In this document: piece by piece, positions 20,537-28,476 of the stretch
Numbering within the stretch: the stretch's first letter is position 1
How the letters are laid out: the number at the start of each line of letters is the position of its first letter
DNA from: Microvirga sp. TS319
GTDB lineage: Bacteria; Pseudomonadota; Alphaproteobacteria; Rhizobiales; Beijerinckiaceae
DNA: 64,000 nucleotides
Assembly: GCF_041276405.1 (NCBI RefSeq)
Contig: NZ_JBGGGT010000002.1
Coordinates: 4,131,928-4,195,927, forward strand
Direction of reading: 5' to 3'
Notes under the pieces: model-generated
Databases searched by the model: none
Told to the model about the DNA's origin: nothing
Seen by the model: only the letters and a program-made list of their open reading frames with translations
Position numbers and translations under genes: made by a program

Positions 20537-21199
20537 GGCCTTGTGCAGATGGACCATCATCGCCACGCCGAAGATCGGGGTGATGAGGTTCAGAACCGGC
20601 ACGAGAACGAGACACGCCAGAACGACCCCCGCGCCGAGCACCGTCCCCCTGTGTTCGGCGCGCAGGCGCTTTGCGTCCTCCGGGCCCCAGAAGCGCCCCG
20701 CCGCCAGCTCGAAATATTCCCGGCTCAGCAGATAGGCGTTGGCGGCGAAGAACACGCCGATATTGATCCCGGGCACGAACAGCAGGAGCAGGGCGACGAG
20801 GTTGACCGCCAGCGACAGGGCGGCAAAGCGCAGGCCGTAGAGAAGGGCCTTGCCGAAGGGCAGCGGCTGCCCCGGCGGATCGGCCGGGTAGCTCCCGCGC
20901 TCCACCACCTCGGCCACGTCGTCGAGAAAATAGCCCGCCACGAGGGCGGACACGGCGGGAAGCAGATAAGCGAGCGCGACGAAGAGGCCGAAGCCCGCCA
21001 GGAAGACCGCAAGGGTATCGAGAAACGGATAGGCCTCGCTCAGGTGATGGCCGGTCAGGAAGATGTCGAGAAGATGCGTCAGGCCGAGCCAGACCAGCGC
21101 CAGCAGCGCGACGGTCAGGCCGATGGACTTCCACAGGATGCGCCGGAGCGCCGGGGAGAACACATCGCGGGCCGCCGCCAAAACCGTCTGAATCAACAT
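20462..21199 (-). CDS. CysZ/EI24 family membrane protein
   Basis: 245-residue integral membrane protein of the EI24/CysZ family, members of which import sulfate in proteobacteria. Four or more hydrophobic segments are visible: SIGLTVALLALVWLGL, TLAVFLAGFGLFVALAYLLP, LRFAALSLAVNLVALLLLFV and VLGAGVVLACLVLVPVLNL. The conserved ANAYLLSREYFELAA and VVLACLVLVPVLNLITPIFG region near the C-terminus supports the family. The C-terminus overlaps the end of the convergent NDUFA9-like gene. No sulfate assimilation genes are nearby, so the transport role is inferred from family only. Confidence 0.85.
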   Translation of the reverse strand: MLIQTVLAAARDVFSPALRRILWKSIGLTVALLALVWLGLTHLLDIFLTGHHLSEAYPFLDTLAVFLAGFGLFVALAYLLPAVSALVAGYFLDDVAEVVERGSYPADPPGQPLPFGKALLYGLRFAALSLAVNLVALLLLFVPGINIGVFFAANAYLLSREYFELAAGRFWGPEDAKRLRAEHRGTVLGAGVVLACLVLVPVLNLITPIFGVAMMVHLHKALMARRLADGRAGGPLRVEVGRRAS

Positions 21200-21256
21200 G
21201 TCTCTGTTCGTCTTTCCTGAAGAGCCGCCTCGCAGGACGAGGCGTGGCCTTTACTT

Positions 21257-22600
21257 ATGAACGGACCTCTCGGATCGCGAGAGGGCGCAGGAAAATGGAA
21301 ACGATCCGTGCCGAGCGATAGTCTCTCCCCGTCTCATGTCCCGCAGGAGCCCGACGTGGTGATCGTCGGGGCGGGCAGCGCCGGCATCGCCGCCGCGCGA
21401 CGCCTGCTCGCTTCGGGCCTCACCGTCACGGTGCTGGAGGCGCGGGACCGGATCGGCGGGCGCGCCGTCACGCGCGCCTTCCGCGGGCATCCGCTGGATC
21501 TCGGCGCCCATTGGCTTCACGCCGGGCCGATCAACCCGCTCGTCAAGCTGGGTGTGCGGCGGGGCGAACCCCTGCGCCGTGCCCCGACGGACGGGCATTT
21601 CTACGTGCGCGGAAAGCCCGCAGGCTGCCTCCGGTCCGCGGCCCTCGACCGCGCCTTCGCCATGGCCGACCGCGCCATGACCCAAGCCGCGAAGGGCCCG
21701 GAGGATCAGGCCGCCGCGAAGGCCCTGCCGCCCGGCATGGGCCCCCAGGGCCGGCGCGTCTTCGATATCCACGGCCTCGTCTCCGGACGGCCGCTCGGCG
21801 AGGTGAGTCTGCATGACTTCCCGAGCATGGAATATGCCGACAACCTGTTCATCGCGGGTGGCCTCGGGAGCTATGTGGCGCGGCTCGGCCGGGATCTGCC
21901 GGTCCGCCTGCGGAGTCCGGTTCACGCCATCGACTGGTCGGGCCATGGCGTGCGGGTCGCGACGTCCACCGGATCTCTTCGGGCGAAAGCCGTTATCGTC
22001 ACCACGCCCATGGCAGTCCTGCAGGCAGACGTGATCCGGTTCGCGCCCGCCCTGCCGCACCGTATCGAGGAGGCGATCCACGGATTCCGTCAGGGCGTCT
22101 ACGAGCACGTGATCCTGCACTGGCCGGATGCGCCCTTCAAAGGCCCCGACCGGCTCGCGACGCTGACCGGTACACGCCGTACGCCGCCGGGCCTTCTCAC
22201 CCGGATCGACGATACGCCCTTTCATTTCTTCGAGCTCGATCAGCCCCATGCGGCGCGCTTCGACGGACGCGACGCCGATGCGCCCGCGCGCTTCGCCCGG
22301 GATGTTCTGGCCGAGCATTTCGGGGCACGCGCGATCCGCAATCTCAGCGTCCCGCATGCCACCGCCTGGCACAACGACCCCTGGGCGCGCGCCTCCTGGG
22401 CCGTGGTGCCGCCGGGTCTCGCGCCCATTCGTGATGCCTTGAAGGCTCCCGTGGCCGAGCGGATCTGGTTCGCGGGCGAGGGGCTGTCGCGCGCCCAATG
22501 GGGCACGGCGGGAGGGGCCTGGGAAGAAGGCGAGAGGGCGGCCGGCGAAATCATCGCCGCTCTGCGGTTTGCCTGGCCGCAAGTCGGGAGTCGCTCGTAG
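21257..22600 (+). CDS. FAD-dependent amine oxidase / oxidoreductase
   Basis: 447-residue flavoprotein of the monoamine oxidase family. The ADP-binding motif VVIVGAGSAGIAAARRLLASG and the following EARDRIGGRAVT are diagnostic, and the C-terminal FAD segment appears as RIWFAGEGLSRAQWGTAGGAWEEGERAAGEI. Substrate is unknown; bacterial members oxidise polyamines, amino acids or act in pigment or quinone synthesis. Start: ATG 21257 has only a distant purine site; GTG 21308 in the same frame is an alternative and would still include the whole FAD domain. Transcribed divergently from the cysZ-like gene. A small membrane protein follows 60 bp downstream. Confidence 0.85.
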   Translation: MNGPLGSREGAGKWKRSVPSDSLSPSHVPQEPDVVIVGAGSAGIAAARRLLASGLTVTVLEARDRIGGRAVTRAFRGHPLDLGAHWLHAGPINPLVKLGVRRGEPLRRAPTDGHFYVRGKPAGCLRSAALDRAFAMADRAMTQAAKGPEDQAAAKALPPGMGPQGRRVFDIHGLVSGRPLGEVSLHDFPSMEYADNLFIAGGLGSYVARLGRDLPVRLRSPVHAIDWSGHGVRVATSTGSLRAKAVIVTTPMAVLQADVIRFAPALPHRIEEAIHGFRQGVYEHVILHWPDAPFKGPDRLATLTGTRRTPPGLLTRIDDTPFHFFELDQPHAARFDGRDADAPARFARDVLAEHFGARAIRNLSVPHATAWHNDPWARASWAVVPPGLAPIRDALKAPVAERIWFAGEGLSRAQWGTAGGAWEEGERAAGEIIAALRFAWPQVGSRS

Positions 22601-22660
22601 CGATGCTATATTATGTTATGTTAAATCGTGATCCTCATCCTGGCTCAGGAGGAGTGGACT

Positions 22661-22963
22661 GTGCTTTTTCAATTGTATCTGTTTCTGACGGATCTGCCCG
22701 ATGCGGTCTATGTCGCTGCATTCGTTCTCGCGATCGTTGCGGCTTTCACAGCCCGCAGACGCCTGTCCGGTAAAGTCCTCTTGATCGGCGTGTTGACCGT
22801 TGTCGCAGCCTGGATTCCTCTTCTCCTGATCGGTGCAACCGGCCTGGGAGGAAGCAATCCGGTAGGATTGGGGCTGCTGGCTTGGATCGGAAGCGGGCTG
22901 GGCCTTGTCGTGATTGTCGTAGGCCTGGTCCTGCGCGTCTGGGAACTCATCAAGCCCGTTTAG
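22661..22963 (+). CDS. Small membrane protein, 100 aa
   Basis: Unrecognised. GTG 22661 is chosen since AGGAGG ends eight bases before it; an earlier in-frame start at 22628 would place that site inside the gene. Three hydrophobic segments are visible: VYVAAFVLAIVAAFT, VLLIGVLTVVAAWIPLLLIG and WIGSGLGLVVIVVGLVL, so it is an inner-membrane protein. An AT-rich stretch at 22606-22625, containing CTATAT, may be its -10 element, though no good -35 is seen. Confidence 0.65.
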   Translation: MLFQLYLFLTDLPDAVYVAAFVLAIVAAFTARRRLSGKVLLIGVLTVVAAWIPLLLIGATGLGGSNPVGLGLLAWIGSGLGLVVIVVGLVLRVWELIKPV

Positions 22964-23020
22964 GAAATCTGTCGGGCAAGGGCCGCCGCCCGGAAGCGGA
23001 TCACCCGGCGCCTCAAGACC

Positions 23021-23314
23021 TCACGATGACGGCAATCCCGTATCCAGGCGCTTGCGCACCCAAGCGAGGGCCTCGCCCAGGGTCGGGAAGACGGACGGCC
23101 GGGACGTCATGAGGATGCTGCAAGGGCCGAACCCTGCCTCCAGGAACCAGCCGCCGGTGCGTCGGGGACTGCCCGCGTTCTCCTCCTCCGAGACCTTGGC
23201 GAAGACGGCCACGAGATCGTCGTCGGAAAAGACGAGCCGCCCTTCATGGCCGCCGCCGTCGCTCAGGACGGAGACGGGCTCGAGGCGGAGATTTAGTGCG
23301 GATGGTCCCGGCAT
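23021..23314 (-). CDS. Conserved hypothetical protein, 97 aa, downstream of Crp/Fnr gene
   Basis: Function not recognised. The ATG follows the stop codon of the Crp/Fnr gene directly (TAA then ATG), so the two genes are co-transcribed and translationally linked. The protein is soluble, about 97 residues, with a PRRTGGWFLEAGFGPCSILM core and SVFPTLGEALAWVRKRL at the C-terminal end. The tight coupling hints at a role linked to the regulator, but this is inference. Confidence 0.6.
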   Translation of the reverse strand: MPGPSALNLRLEPVSVLSDGGGHEGRLVFSDDDLVAVFAKVSEEENAGSPRRTGGWFLEAGFGPCSILMTSRPSVFPTLGEALAWVRKRLDTGLPSS

Positions 23315-24037
23315 TTATCGATGATCGTACTGAAGGTTGAGATAGGTCGGCGTGAACTCGCCCACCGCTTCCAGCCGCTCCCAATCGAGAATCGTCAGGG
23401 CGTCGCCCTGCCATCGGATAAGGCCTTCCTTGCGCAGCTCCTGCAGCACGCGGTTCACATGTACGGTGGAAAGTCCCAGCGTGTCGCCGAGTTCCGCCTG
23501 GGTGAGGGGCAGCTGGATCGTATCGCGGTCCGTGCGGCCGACGGCCTTGAGCCGCAGGAAGAGCTCGCACATGAAATGCGCCATGTGGGCCGTGGCCGAC
23601 AGGCGCCCCATGGTGGTGAGCCATTCCCGGTGGATGGCGCCGTCGATGAGCGTGTTGAGCCACAACAGCCGCGTGAGATGCGGATGTTCGTCGGTGATTC
23701 TCTCGAGCGCCGCATGGGGCACCATGGCGACGCGGCAGGGGGTGAGCGCCAGCACGCCGTGATCCATGGCTTTCAAGAGGAAACTGTGGAGGTCGACGAA
23801 ATCGCCGGCGACGTGGATGGCCGTGATCTGGCGCCGCCCGTTGGAGAAGATCTTGTAGCGGGCGGCAAATCCGTCGAGGAGCAGGTTGCTCTCGGACGGG
23901 GTGGCCCCCTCATGCACGATGTCCTCGTCGGCCTCGACCACCCGAATGCGCGAAATAGAATTTTCGAGAACCCGCTTCTCGTCGTCCGAGAGCCGGTCGC
24001 GCTGTTCGAGTTTGAGGACGAAGGGATTGGTGGTCAT
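23315..24037 (-). CDS. Crp/Fnr family transcriptional regulator
   Basis: 240-residue regulator with an N-terminal cyclic-nucleotide-binding fold (about 25-140; VHEGATPSESNLLLDGFAAR) and a C-terminal winged helix (about 150-225) with recognition helix LTQAELGDTLGLSTVHVNRVLQELRKEGL. The N-terminus lacks the four-cysteine pattern of oxygen-sensing FNR, and the effector pocket is not of the CRP arginine-serine type, so the signal is unknown; similar rhizobial proteins are linked to stress or redox control. Two adjacent inverted repeats sit just upstream of the ATG (24048-24085) and may be its own operator. Confidence 0.9.
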   Translation of the reverse strand: MTTNPFVLKLEQRDRLSDDEKRVLENSISRIRVVEADEDIVHEGATPSESNLLLDGFAARYKIFSNGRRQITAIHVAGDFVDLHSFLLKAMDHGVLALTPCRVAMVPHAALERITDEHPHLTRLLWLNTLIDGAIHREWLTTMGRLSATAHMAHFMCELFLRLKAVGRTDRDTIQLPLTQAELGDTLGLSTVHVNRVLQELRKEGLIRWQGDALTILDWERLEAVGEFTPTYLNLQYDHR

Positions 24038-24047
24038 GAAGACTTTT

Positions 24048-24085
24048 CAGAAGGAATGGAAGTTCCTTCTGGCCGTTTCCGGCCA
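24048..24085. promoter_or_regulatory. Two adjacent inverted repeats upstream of the Crp/Fnr gene
   Basis: CAGAAGGAA (24048-24056) and TTCCTTCTG (24063-24071) form a perfect 9-bp inverted repeat with a 6-bp spacer, starting 11 bp before the ATG. Overlapping its end, TGGCCG (24070-24075) and CGGCCA (24080-24085) form a second perfect inverted repeat with a 4-bp spacer, similar in layout to Crp/Fnr sites. An autoregulatory operator or a translational hairpin is plausible. Confidence 0.5.
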
Positions 24086-24136
24086 AGTCCCGCACTCACA
24101 TATGTTATATGACAGAGGCTTCTCGGCGGTCCTCGG

Positions 24137-25129
24137 TCAAAGCATGCTCGGCAGCACCCGATCCGGCGGCCTGTGGCCATCGATGAAAGCCTTGATATTG
24201 ACGATCACCTTCTCGCCCATGGCGATGCGGCCCTCGACGGTGGCCGAACCCATATGGGGCAGCAGCACCACCTTGCCCTGCTTGGCGAGCCGCACGAGGC
24301 GGGGATTGACGGCGGGCTCCTCCTCGAACACGTCGAGGCCCGCGCCCGCAATGGCTCCGGATTCGATGAGCTTGGTGAGCGCGCCCTCGTCGATGATCTC
24401 GCCGCGCGCTGTGTTCACGAGAATGGCGTCGGGCTTCATCAGCTTGAGGCGCCGGGCGGAGAGCAGGTGGTAGGTCGCGGGCGTGTGCGGGCAGTTGACG
24501 GACACGATGTCCATACGCGCCAGCATCTGGTCGAGGGATTCCCAATAGGTCGCCTCGAGCTCCGCCTCGATCTTCGGCGGCACGTGGCGGCGGTTGTGAT
24601 AGTGGATCGAGAGGCCGAAGGCCCGGGCCCTGCGGGCGAGCGCCTGGCCGATACGGCCCATGCCGACGATGCCGAGCCGCTTGCCGGTGATGCGCCGGCC
24701 CAGCATCCAGGTCGGCGACCAGCCGGCCCATTCCCCGTCGGGGATCACCCTCGCGCCCTCCGGGATGCGGCGGGCGACAGCCAGGATGAGCGCCATGGTC
24801 ATGTCCGCCGTGTCTTCCGTGAGCACCCCGGGCGTATTGGTGACGGTGATGCCCTTCGCGACGGCGGCCGGTACGTCGATATTGTCGACGCCGTTCCCGA
24901 AATTGGCGATCAGCTTGAGCTGGGGCCCTGCCTGCTCCAGCAGCGCGGCGTCGATCTCGTCCGTGATGGTGGGCACGAGCACGTCCGCCACGCGAATCGC
25001 CTCGGTCAGCTCCTCGCGGGCGAGAGGCTTGTCCTCGAGATTGAGGCGGGTGTCGAACAATTCGCGCAGCCGCGTTTCGACAACGTCCGGAAGGCGGCGG
25101 GTGACGACGACGACAGGTCTCTTTTTCAT
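24137..25129 (-). CDS. gyaR: D-glycerate dehydrogenase / hydroxypyruvate-glyoxylate reductase
   Basis: 330-residue NAD(P)H-dependent D-2-hydroxyacid dehydrogenase, likely reducing glyoxylate or hydroxypyruvate. The nucleotide-binding motif is GKRLGIVGMGRIGQALARRARAFG. Catalytic residues are visible: Arg in NTARGEIID, Glu in DVFEEEP and His in LLPHMGSAT. FGNGVDNIDVPAAVAKGITVTNTPGVLTEDTADMT is the conserved substrate-domain signature. The ATG at 25129 gives MKKRPVVVVTRRLP, matching family N-termini; a longer frame to 25207 is rejected. It is 99 bp upstream of the Crp/Fnr gene on the same strand. Exact substrate preference between glyoxylate and hydroxypyruvate is not fixed by sequence. Confidence 0.88.
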   Translation of the reverse strand: MKKRPVVVVTRRLPDVVETRLRELFDTRLNLEDKPLAREELTEAIRVADVLVPTITDEIDAALLEQAGPQLKLIANFGNGVDNIDVPAAVAKGITVTNTPGVLTEDTADMTMALILAVARRIPEGARVIPDGEWAGWSPTWMLGRRITGKRLGIVGMGRIGQALARRARAFGLSIHYHNRRHVPPKIEAELEATYWESLDQMLARMDIVSVNCPHTPATYHLLSARRLKLMKPDAILVNTARGEIIDEGALTKLIESGAIAGAGLDVFEEEPAVNPRLVRLAKQGKVVLLPHMGSATVEGRIAMGEKVIVNIKAFIDGHRPPDRVLPSML

Positions 25130-25293
25130 TGCTGCAGCAATCTCCCGCGTCAGAACGGCCCGGTTTTCGGGCGGGTTTTCACGGTCCCTTAACCCTGCTC
25201 CGGCCACAAAGGCGACGAGCCGCCGCGTGGCGGCTCAAGCCAAGCTTCTCTATCAGAGGCTTGGACAGACACAAAGTCGCCGAGAGAGTTTCC

Positions 25294-25827
25294 ATGCGCA
25301 AGATCGCCGCCGTCATTGCCGCTTTCCTTCTCAGCGCAGTGTCGGCCGAGGCGCAGCAGCCGCCCGGCGGACGCCTCGGCACCGGCCTGCCGGTGCCGCG
25401 CTTCGTGAGCCTGAAGACCGACCGCGTGAACCTGCGCGAGGGTCCCTCCAAGGATCACCGGACGGCTTGGGTGTTCCAGCGCGCGGGCCTGCCTGTCGAG
25501 ATCGTCGCCGAATACGAGACCTGGCGGCGCATCCGCGATTCGGAGGGTACCGAAGGCTGGGTTCTGCACTCCCTTCTGTCCGGACGGCGCACGGCCCTCG
25601 TCATGCCCTGGGCCAAGAAAGGCGAGGCGCCGATCGGCCTTCTCGACCGGCCGGATGACAAGGGAGGTGTCGTCGCCCAGATGCAGCCGGGCGTGATCAC
25701 CAACGTAAAGGCCTGCGACGGCAAATGGTGCCGCGTCATGATCAGCATGGATCGCGCGCGGGACCTCGACGGCTACGTGCAGCAGGAGAAGCTCTGGGGC
25801 GTCTATCCCAACGAGCAGATCGAATAG
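25294..25827 (+). CDS. Secreted SH3-domain protein, 177 aa
   Basis: Exported protein with a Sec signal peptide (MRKIAAVIAAFLLSAVSAEAQ, cleavage near residue 20). It contains two bacterial SH3-like repeats: the first includes DRVNLREGPSKDHRTAWVFQ and EYETWRRIRDSEGTEGWVLHSLLSG, the second AVVAQMQPGVITNVKACDGKWCRVMI-type sequence. Such domains usually bind cell wall or proteins in the periplasm. The ATG at 25294 is chosen because the upstream extension has no signal sequence. It is transcribed divergently from the glyoxylate reductase gene. Function beyond the domain is unknown. Confidence 0.85.
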   Translation: MRKIAAVIAAFLLSAVSAEAQQPPGGRLGTGLPVPRFVSLKTDRVNLREGPSKDHRTAWVFQRAGLPVEIVAEYETWRRIRDSEGTEGWVLHSLLSGRRTALVMPWAKKGEAPIGLLDRPDDKGGVVAQMQPGVITNVKACDGKWCRVMISMDRARDLDGYVQQEKLWGVYPNEQIE

Positions 25828-25924
25828 GCTCCAAAGCGGCGCGCCTGGACCGCCTTTTCCGATTTATCAAGAATTCCCTGTCTTCAGTAATAGAGTATCA
25901 TCTTTTGTCTCCGGATCCTGATGC

Positions 25925-26071
25925 ATGTCCGTCAACTTAGGCTTCAAGCTCCTGCCGATCCTCGCGGCAATCCTCGGCGTCGCCTCCCTGGTGGTGCCGC
26001 GTTTTCTCAATATCTTCGTTGCGGTCTTCCTGATCGCCTATGCGCTGGTTCAGTACGGCTTCATCCGCTGA
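25925..26071 (+). CDS. DUF3096-like small membrane protein, 48 aa
   Basis: ATG 25925 opens a 48-codon gene ending TGA at 26069-26071, missed by length cut-offs. The product begins MSVNLGFKLLPILAAILGVA and then VVPRFLNIFVAVFLIAYALV, ending QYGFIR: two membrane helices joined by a short PRFLN turn. This is the typical pattern of DUF3096, a widespread tiny membrane protein of unknown function. It ends 7 bp before the convergent EamA gene stop. Confidence 0.75.
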   Translation: MSVNLGFKLLPILAAILGVASLVVPRFLNIFVAVFLIAYALVQYGFIR

Positions 26072-26078
26072 AGGAGCC

Positions 26079-26957
26079 TCAAAGGGCCCTCTGGCGCGCG
26101 AGGACACGTCCTCCGAACAGGTTGAGGGCGAGGCCCGCCAGGATCACCGCGCCGCCGAGGGCCTCGACGGGCTGCATCGCCTCGCCCAGGACGAGCGCGG
26201 AGCCGAGAATGCCCGCCACCGGCACGAGCAGGGCGAAGGGTGTCACGGTCGCGGCCGGGTGCCGGGAGAGCAGATAGGCCCAGACCCCGAAGGCGAAGAC
26301 CGTGGTGGGATAGGCGAGATAGGCCACGGCGCCCCAGGTGCCTAGGTTCATGGCGGTCAGGGCGGAGGCGACCTGCGCGGGCCCGTCGAGCAGAAGCGAC
26401 AACCCGAGCAGCGGCAGGGGCGCGACGAGGCTCGCCCAGACGATATAGCCGAGCATGTCGACCCGCCCCGCGCGCTTCGACACGATGTTCGCCACGGCCC
26501 AGGCGGCCGCGGCCGCCACCGTCATGAGAAACGGCCCGGCCCCGCTGCCGGACAGGCGCGGCACGGCGATGACGAGAAGGCCGCAGAAGCCGACGAGGCC
26601 GCCCGCGATCTGGTAAAGCCCGGGCCGCTCGTTCATGACGAGGGCCGCGAAGAGGATCGTGAAGAAGACCTGCGCCTGCATGACGAGAGAGGCGAGGCTC
26701 GCCGGCATGCCGAAGGCGATAGCGGCAAAAAGCAGCCCGAACTGCGCGACGCCGAGGAAGAAGCCGTAGGCCACCACGTTCCCGAGGGACGCCTTGGGGC
26801 GAGGAACGAAGAAGACCGCCGGAACGGCCGCGAAGAAGAAGCGCAGGGCACAGAGCAGCAGGGGCGGCACCGCGCCCACGCCGAGCTTGATCACGACGAA
26901 GCTCAGGCCCCAGATGACGGCGACGAGAATGGCGGCAAGGCTATGAACGGGCGGCAT
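26079..26957 (-). CDS. EamA family (drug/metabolite) transporter
   Basis: 292-residue inner-membrane exporter of the DMT superfamily with ten predicted helices in two EamA repeats: the first from SLAAILVAVIWGLSFVVIKLG, the second from FLMTVAAAAAWAVANIVSKRAG. PVAGILGSALVLGEAMQPVEALGGAVILAGL is the characteristic last part. Substrates of this group are amino acids or metabolites; nothing here pinpoints one. Its neighbours are a DUF3096 protein (convergent) and irr (same strand, upstream) with 57 bp between. Confidence 0.9.
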   Translation of the reverse strand: MPPVHSLAAILVAVIWGLSFVVIKLGVGAVPPLLLCALRFFFAAVPAVFFVPRPKASLGNVVAYGFFLGVAQFGLLFAAIAFGMPASLASLVMQAQVFFTILFAALVMNERPGLYQIAGGLVGFCGLLVIAVPRLSGSGAGPFLMTVAAAAAWAVANIVSKRAGRVDMLGYIVWASLVAPLPLLGLSLLLDGPAQVASALTAMNLGTWGAVAYLAYPTTVFAFGVWAYLLSRHPAATVTPFALLVPVAGILGSALVLGEAMQPVEALGGAVILAGLALNLFGGRVLARQRAL

Positions 26958-27014
26958 GACAGGAGCTCCGGGCCGCCGGTCATATACCCTACGCGAATGC
27001 TTTTCGAGCGCTCT

Positions 27015-27488
27015 TTAAGACGATTTGCGGCGAAGCCGCACGATGACCTCGACGCCGGCCACTTCCATCCCCTCCGGGGGGGCGGGCAGGTCGGCTACGC
27101 TCACGCCGGAGATGGGCATGTCCACGAGCTCGCCCTCTTCCTCGAGGAAGAAATGGTGATGCTCGGTGGGGTTGGTGTCGAAATAGGCTTTCGACCCGTC
27201 GACGGCCAGCTGGCGCAGGAGGCCGGCTTCCGTGAACTGGTGCAGGGTGTTGTAGACGGTGGCCAGGGACACGGGCACGCGGGCGCGGCTCGCCTCCTCG
27301 AAGAGGATCTCGGCCGTGATGTGCCGGTCGCCCTTACCGAACAGAAGCCAGCCCAGCGATACCCGCTGGCGGGTGGGCCGCAGACCGACGCGGCGAAGCT
27401 TGTCGCGCAGCTCGGACAGGGGGCAACCCCTCCGGTGGGCCGGAGCCGTGGTGGACTCGATATAGGCGGACAAAGGATCGGTCATCAT
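27015..27488 (-). CDS. irr: Iron response regulator Irr (Fur family)
   Basis: 157-residue Fur-family repressor/activator that senses iron through heme and controls heme synthesis and iron genes in rhizobia and relatives. The DNA-binding half reads LRRVGLRPTRQRVSLGWLLFGKGDRHITAE and VSLATVYNTLHQFTEAGLL, both Irr signatures. The triple histidine His110-111-112 (TEHHHFF) is the heme/metal site, and Cys22-Pro23 resembles the heme regulatory motif described in Bradyrhizobium Irr. Divergent to fabA, a conserved arrangement in the order. An Irr/ICE-like palindrome occurs at 37115, upstream of nfu. Confidence 0.93.
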   Translation of the reverse strand: MMTDPLSAYIESTTAPAHRRGCPLSELRDKLRRVGLRPTRQRVSLGWLLFGKGDRHITAEILFEEASRARVPVSLATVYNTLHQFTEAGLLRQLAVDGSKAYFDTNPTEHHHFFLEEEGELVDMPISGVSVADLPAPPEGMEVAGVEVIVRLRRKSS

Positions 27489-27511
27489 CGGAACTGTTTG
27501 CGGGAACGAGC

Positions 27512-27539
27512 GCTTCTATCATTACAATCATAGGAAAGC
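27512..27539. promoter_or_regulatory. Imperfect dyad upstream of irr
   Basis: An AT-rich dyad, CTATCATTACAATCATAG at 27516-27533 with GCTT/AAGC flanks, lies about 28-50 bp before the irr start and in the irr-fabA divergent region. Fourteen of 18 core positions are symmetric. It could be the irr promoter operator for a Fur-type regulator. This is inference from position and symmetry. Confidence 0.4.
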
Positions 27540-27738
27540 GAGGGGGGCGCCGCAAGGTGCTCCGCGGTCGCGCTTAAGGAATGATCCTTAAGACCTGCGT
27601 GGCAAAAGAATTGCTGCGTGGCGTCCCGGGTCCCTTTGATGGAGGGCCAAGCCTGTGCTACCAGAGCTCCCGTCGAAGGCCTGGGGACCCGCCCTCAGGC
27701 CGCTTTTTGAGAACGCGATGAAAGGATCGGCACCCCGG

Positions 27739-28260
27739 ATGGCCCGCCAGTCCAGCTTTAATTACGAAGAGCTCCTCGCCTGCGGGCGCGGAGAATTGTT
27801 CGGCCCCGGCAATGCGCAGCTGCCGCTGCCTCCCATGCTGATGTTCGATCGCATCACCTCCATCGGCGAGGACGGCGGCGAATACGGCAAGGGCCATGTG
27901 CGCGCCGAGCTCGACATCCGTCCGGATCTCTGGTTCTTCCCCTGCCATTTCCACGGCGACCCCGTCATGCCGGGATGCCTGGGACTGGATGCTCTCTGGC
28001 AGCTGACCGGCTTCTTCCTGGGGTGGGGCGGCTCGCCGGGCCGTGGCCGGGCGCTGGGCGTCGGCGAGGTGAAGTTTTCCGATCAGGTCCTGCCCACCGT
28101 GAAGAAAGTGGTCTACGGCGTGGACCTCAAGCGCGTGTTCCGGTCCAAGCTGGTGCTCGGCATCGCCGACGGCTGGCTCGAAGCCGATGGACGGCGCATC
28201 TACGAGGCCAAGGACATGCGCGTCGGCCTCTTCCAGGCCGAGACCCCGGCAGGCGGCTGA
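27739..28260 (+). CDS. fabA: 3-hydroxydecanoyl-ACP dehydratase/isomerase
   Basis: Dual-function dehydratase/isomerase that makes the cis double bond in the anaerobic unsaturated fatty acid pathway. With ATG 27739 the protein is 173 residues and the catalytic pair falls at His70 (FPCHFHGD) and Asp84 ([10 protein letters not shown]), the same numbering as E. coli FabA (172 residues), which decides this start over 27655 and 27718. [14 protein letters not shown] and [17 protein letters not shown] are family signatures. fabB and fabI follow on the same strand, so substrates pass from FabA to FabB in a clustered pathway. Confidence 0.95.
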   Translation: MARQSSFNYEELLACGRGELFGPGNAQLPLPPMLMFDRITSIGEDGGEYGKGHVRAELDIRPDLWFFPCHFHGDPVMPGCLGLDALWQLTGFFLGWGGSPGRGRALGVGEVKFSDQVLPTVKKVVYGVDLKRVFRSKLVLGIADGWLEADGRRIYEAKDMRVGLFQAETPAGG

Positions 28261-28337
28261 GTCCCGGCAGGTTCGGGCGGACGCAACGTCACCACACTCA
28301 TCATGTTGACAAAACGTGATCTTTTTTAAAGAACCGA

Positions 28338-28357
28338 CCCCGCCGCGCTCGGCGGGG
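28338..28357. terminator. GC hairpin between fabA and fabB
   Basis: CCCCGCCG (28338-28345) and CGGCGGGG (28350-28357) pair perfectly across a CGCT loop, 78 bp after the fabA stop. There is no T-run after it, so it may be a partial terminator or an mRNA stabiliser rather than an efficient stop. Confidence 0.35.
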
Positions 28358-28476
28358 GCATCGGATTCGACGGATCAATTCCCGATCCCCGCCGGCTCGC
28401 GGTTGAGAATGAGCCGGTCAGGCCTTACGTGTTGGGACACAAGGCTGGCATCCAAGATCCTATGAAGAGGTAGGCT

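Noticed and set aside
28306..28330. Promoter between fabA and fabB (TTGACA then TTTAAA)
   Set aside because: A perfect -35-like hexamer is present but the only AT-rich -10 candidate is 13 bp away, too close for a standard promoter.
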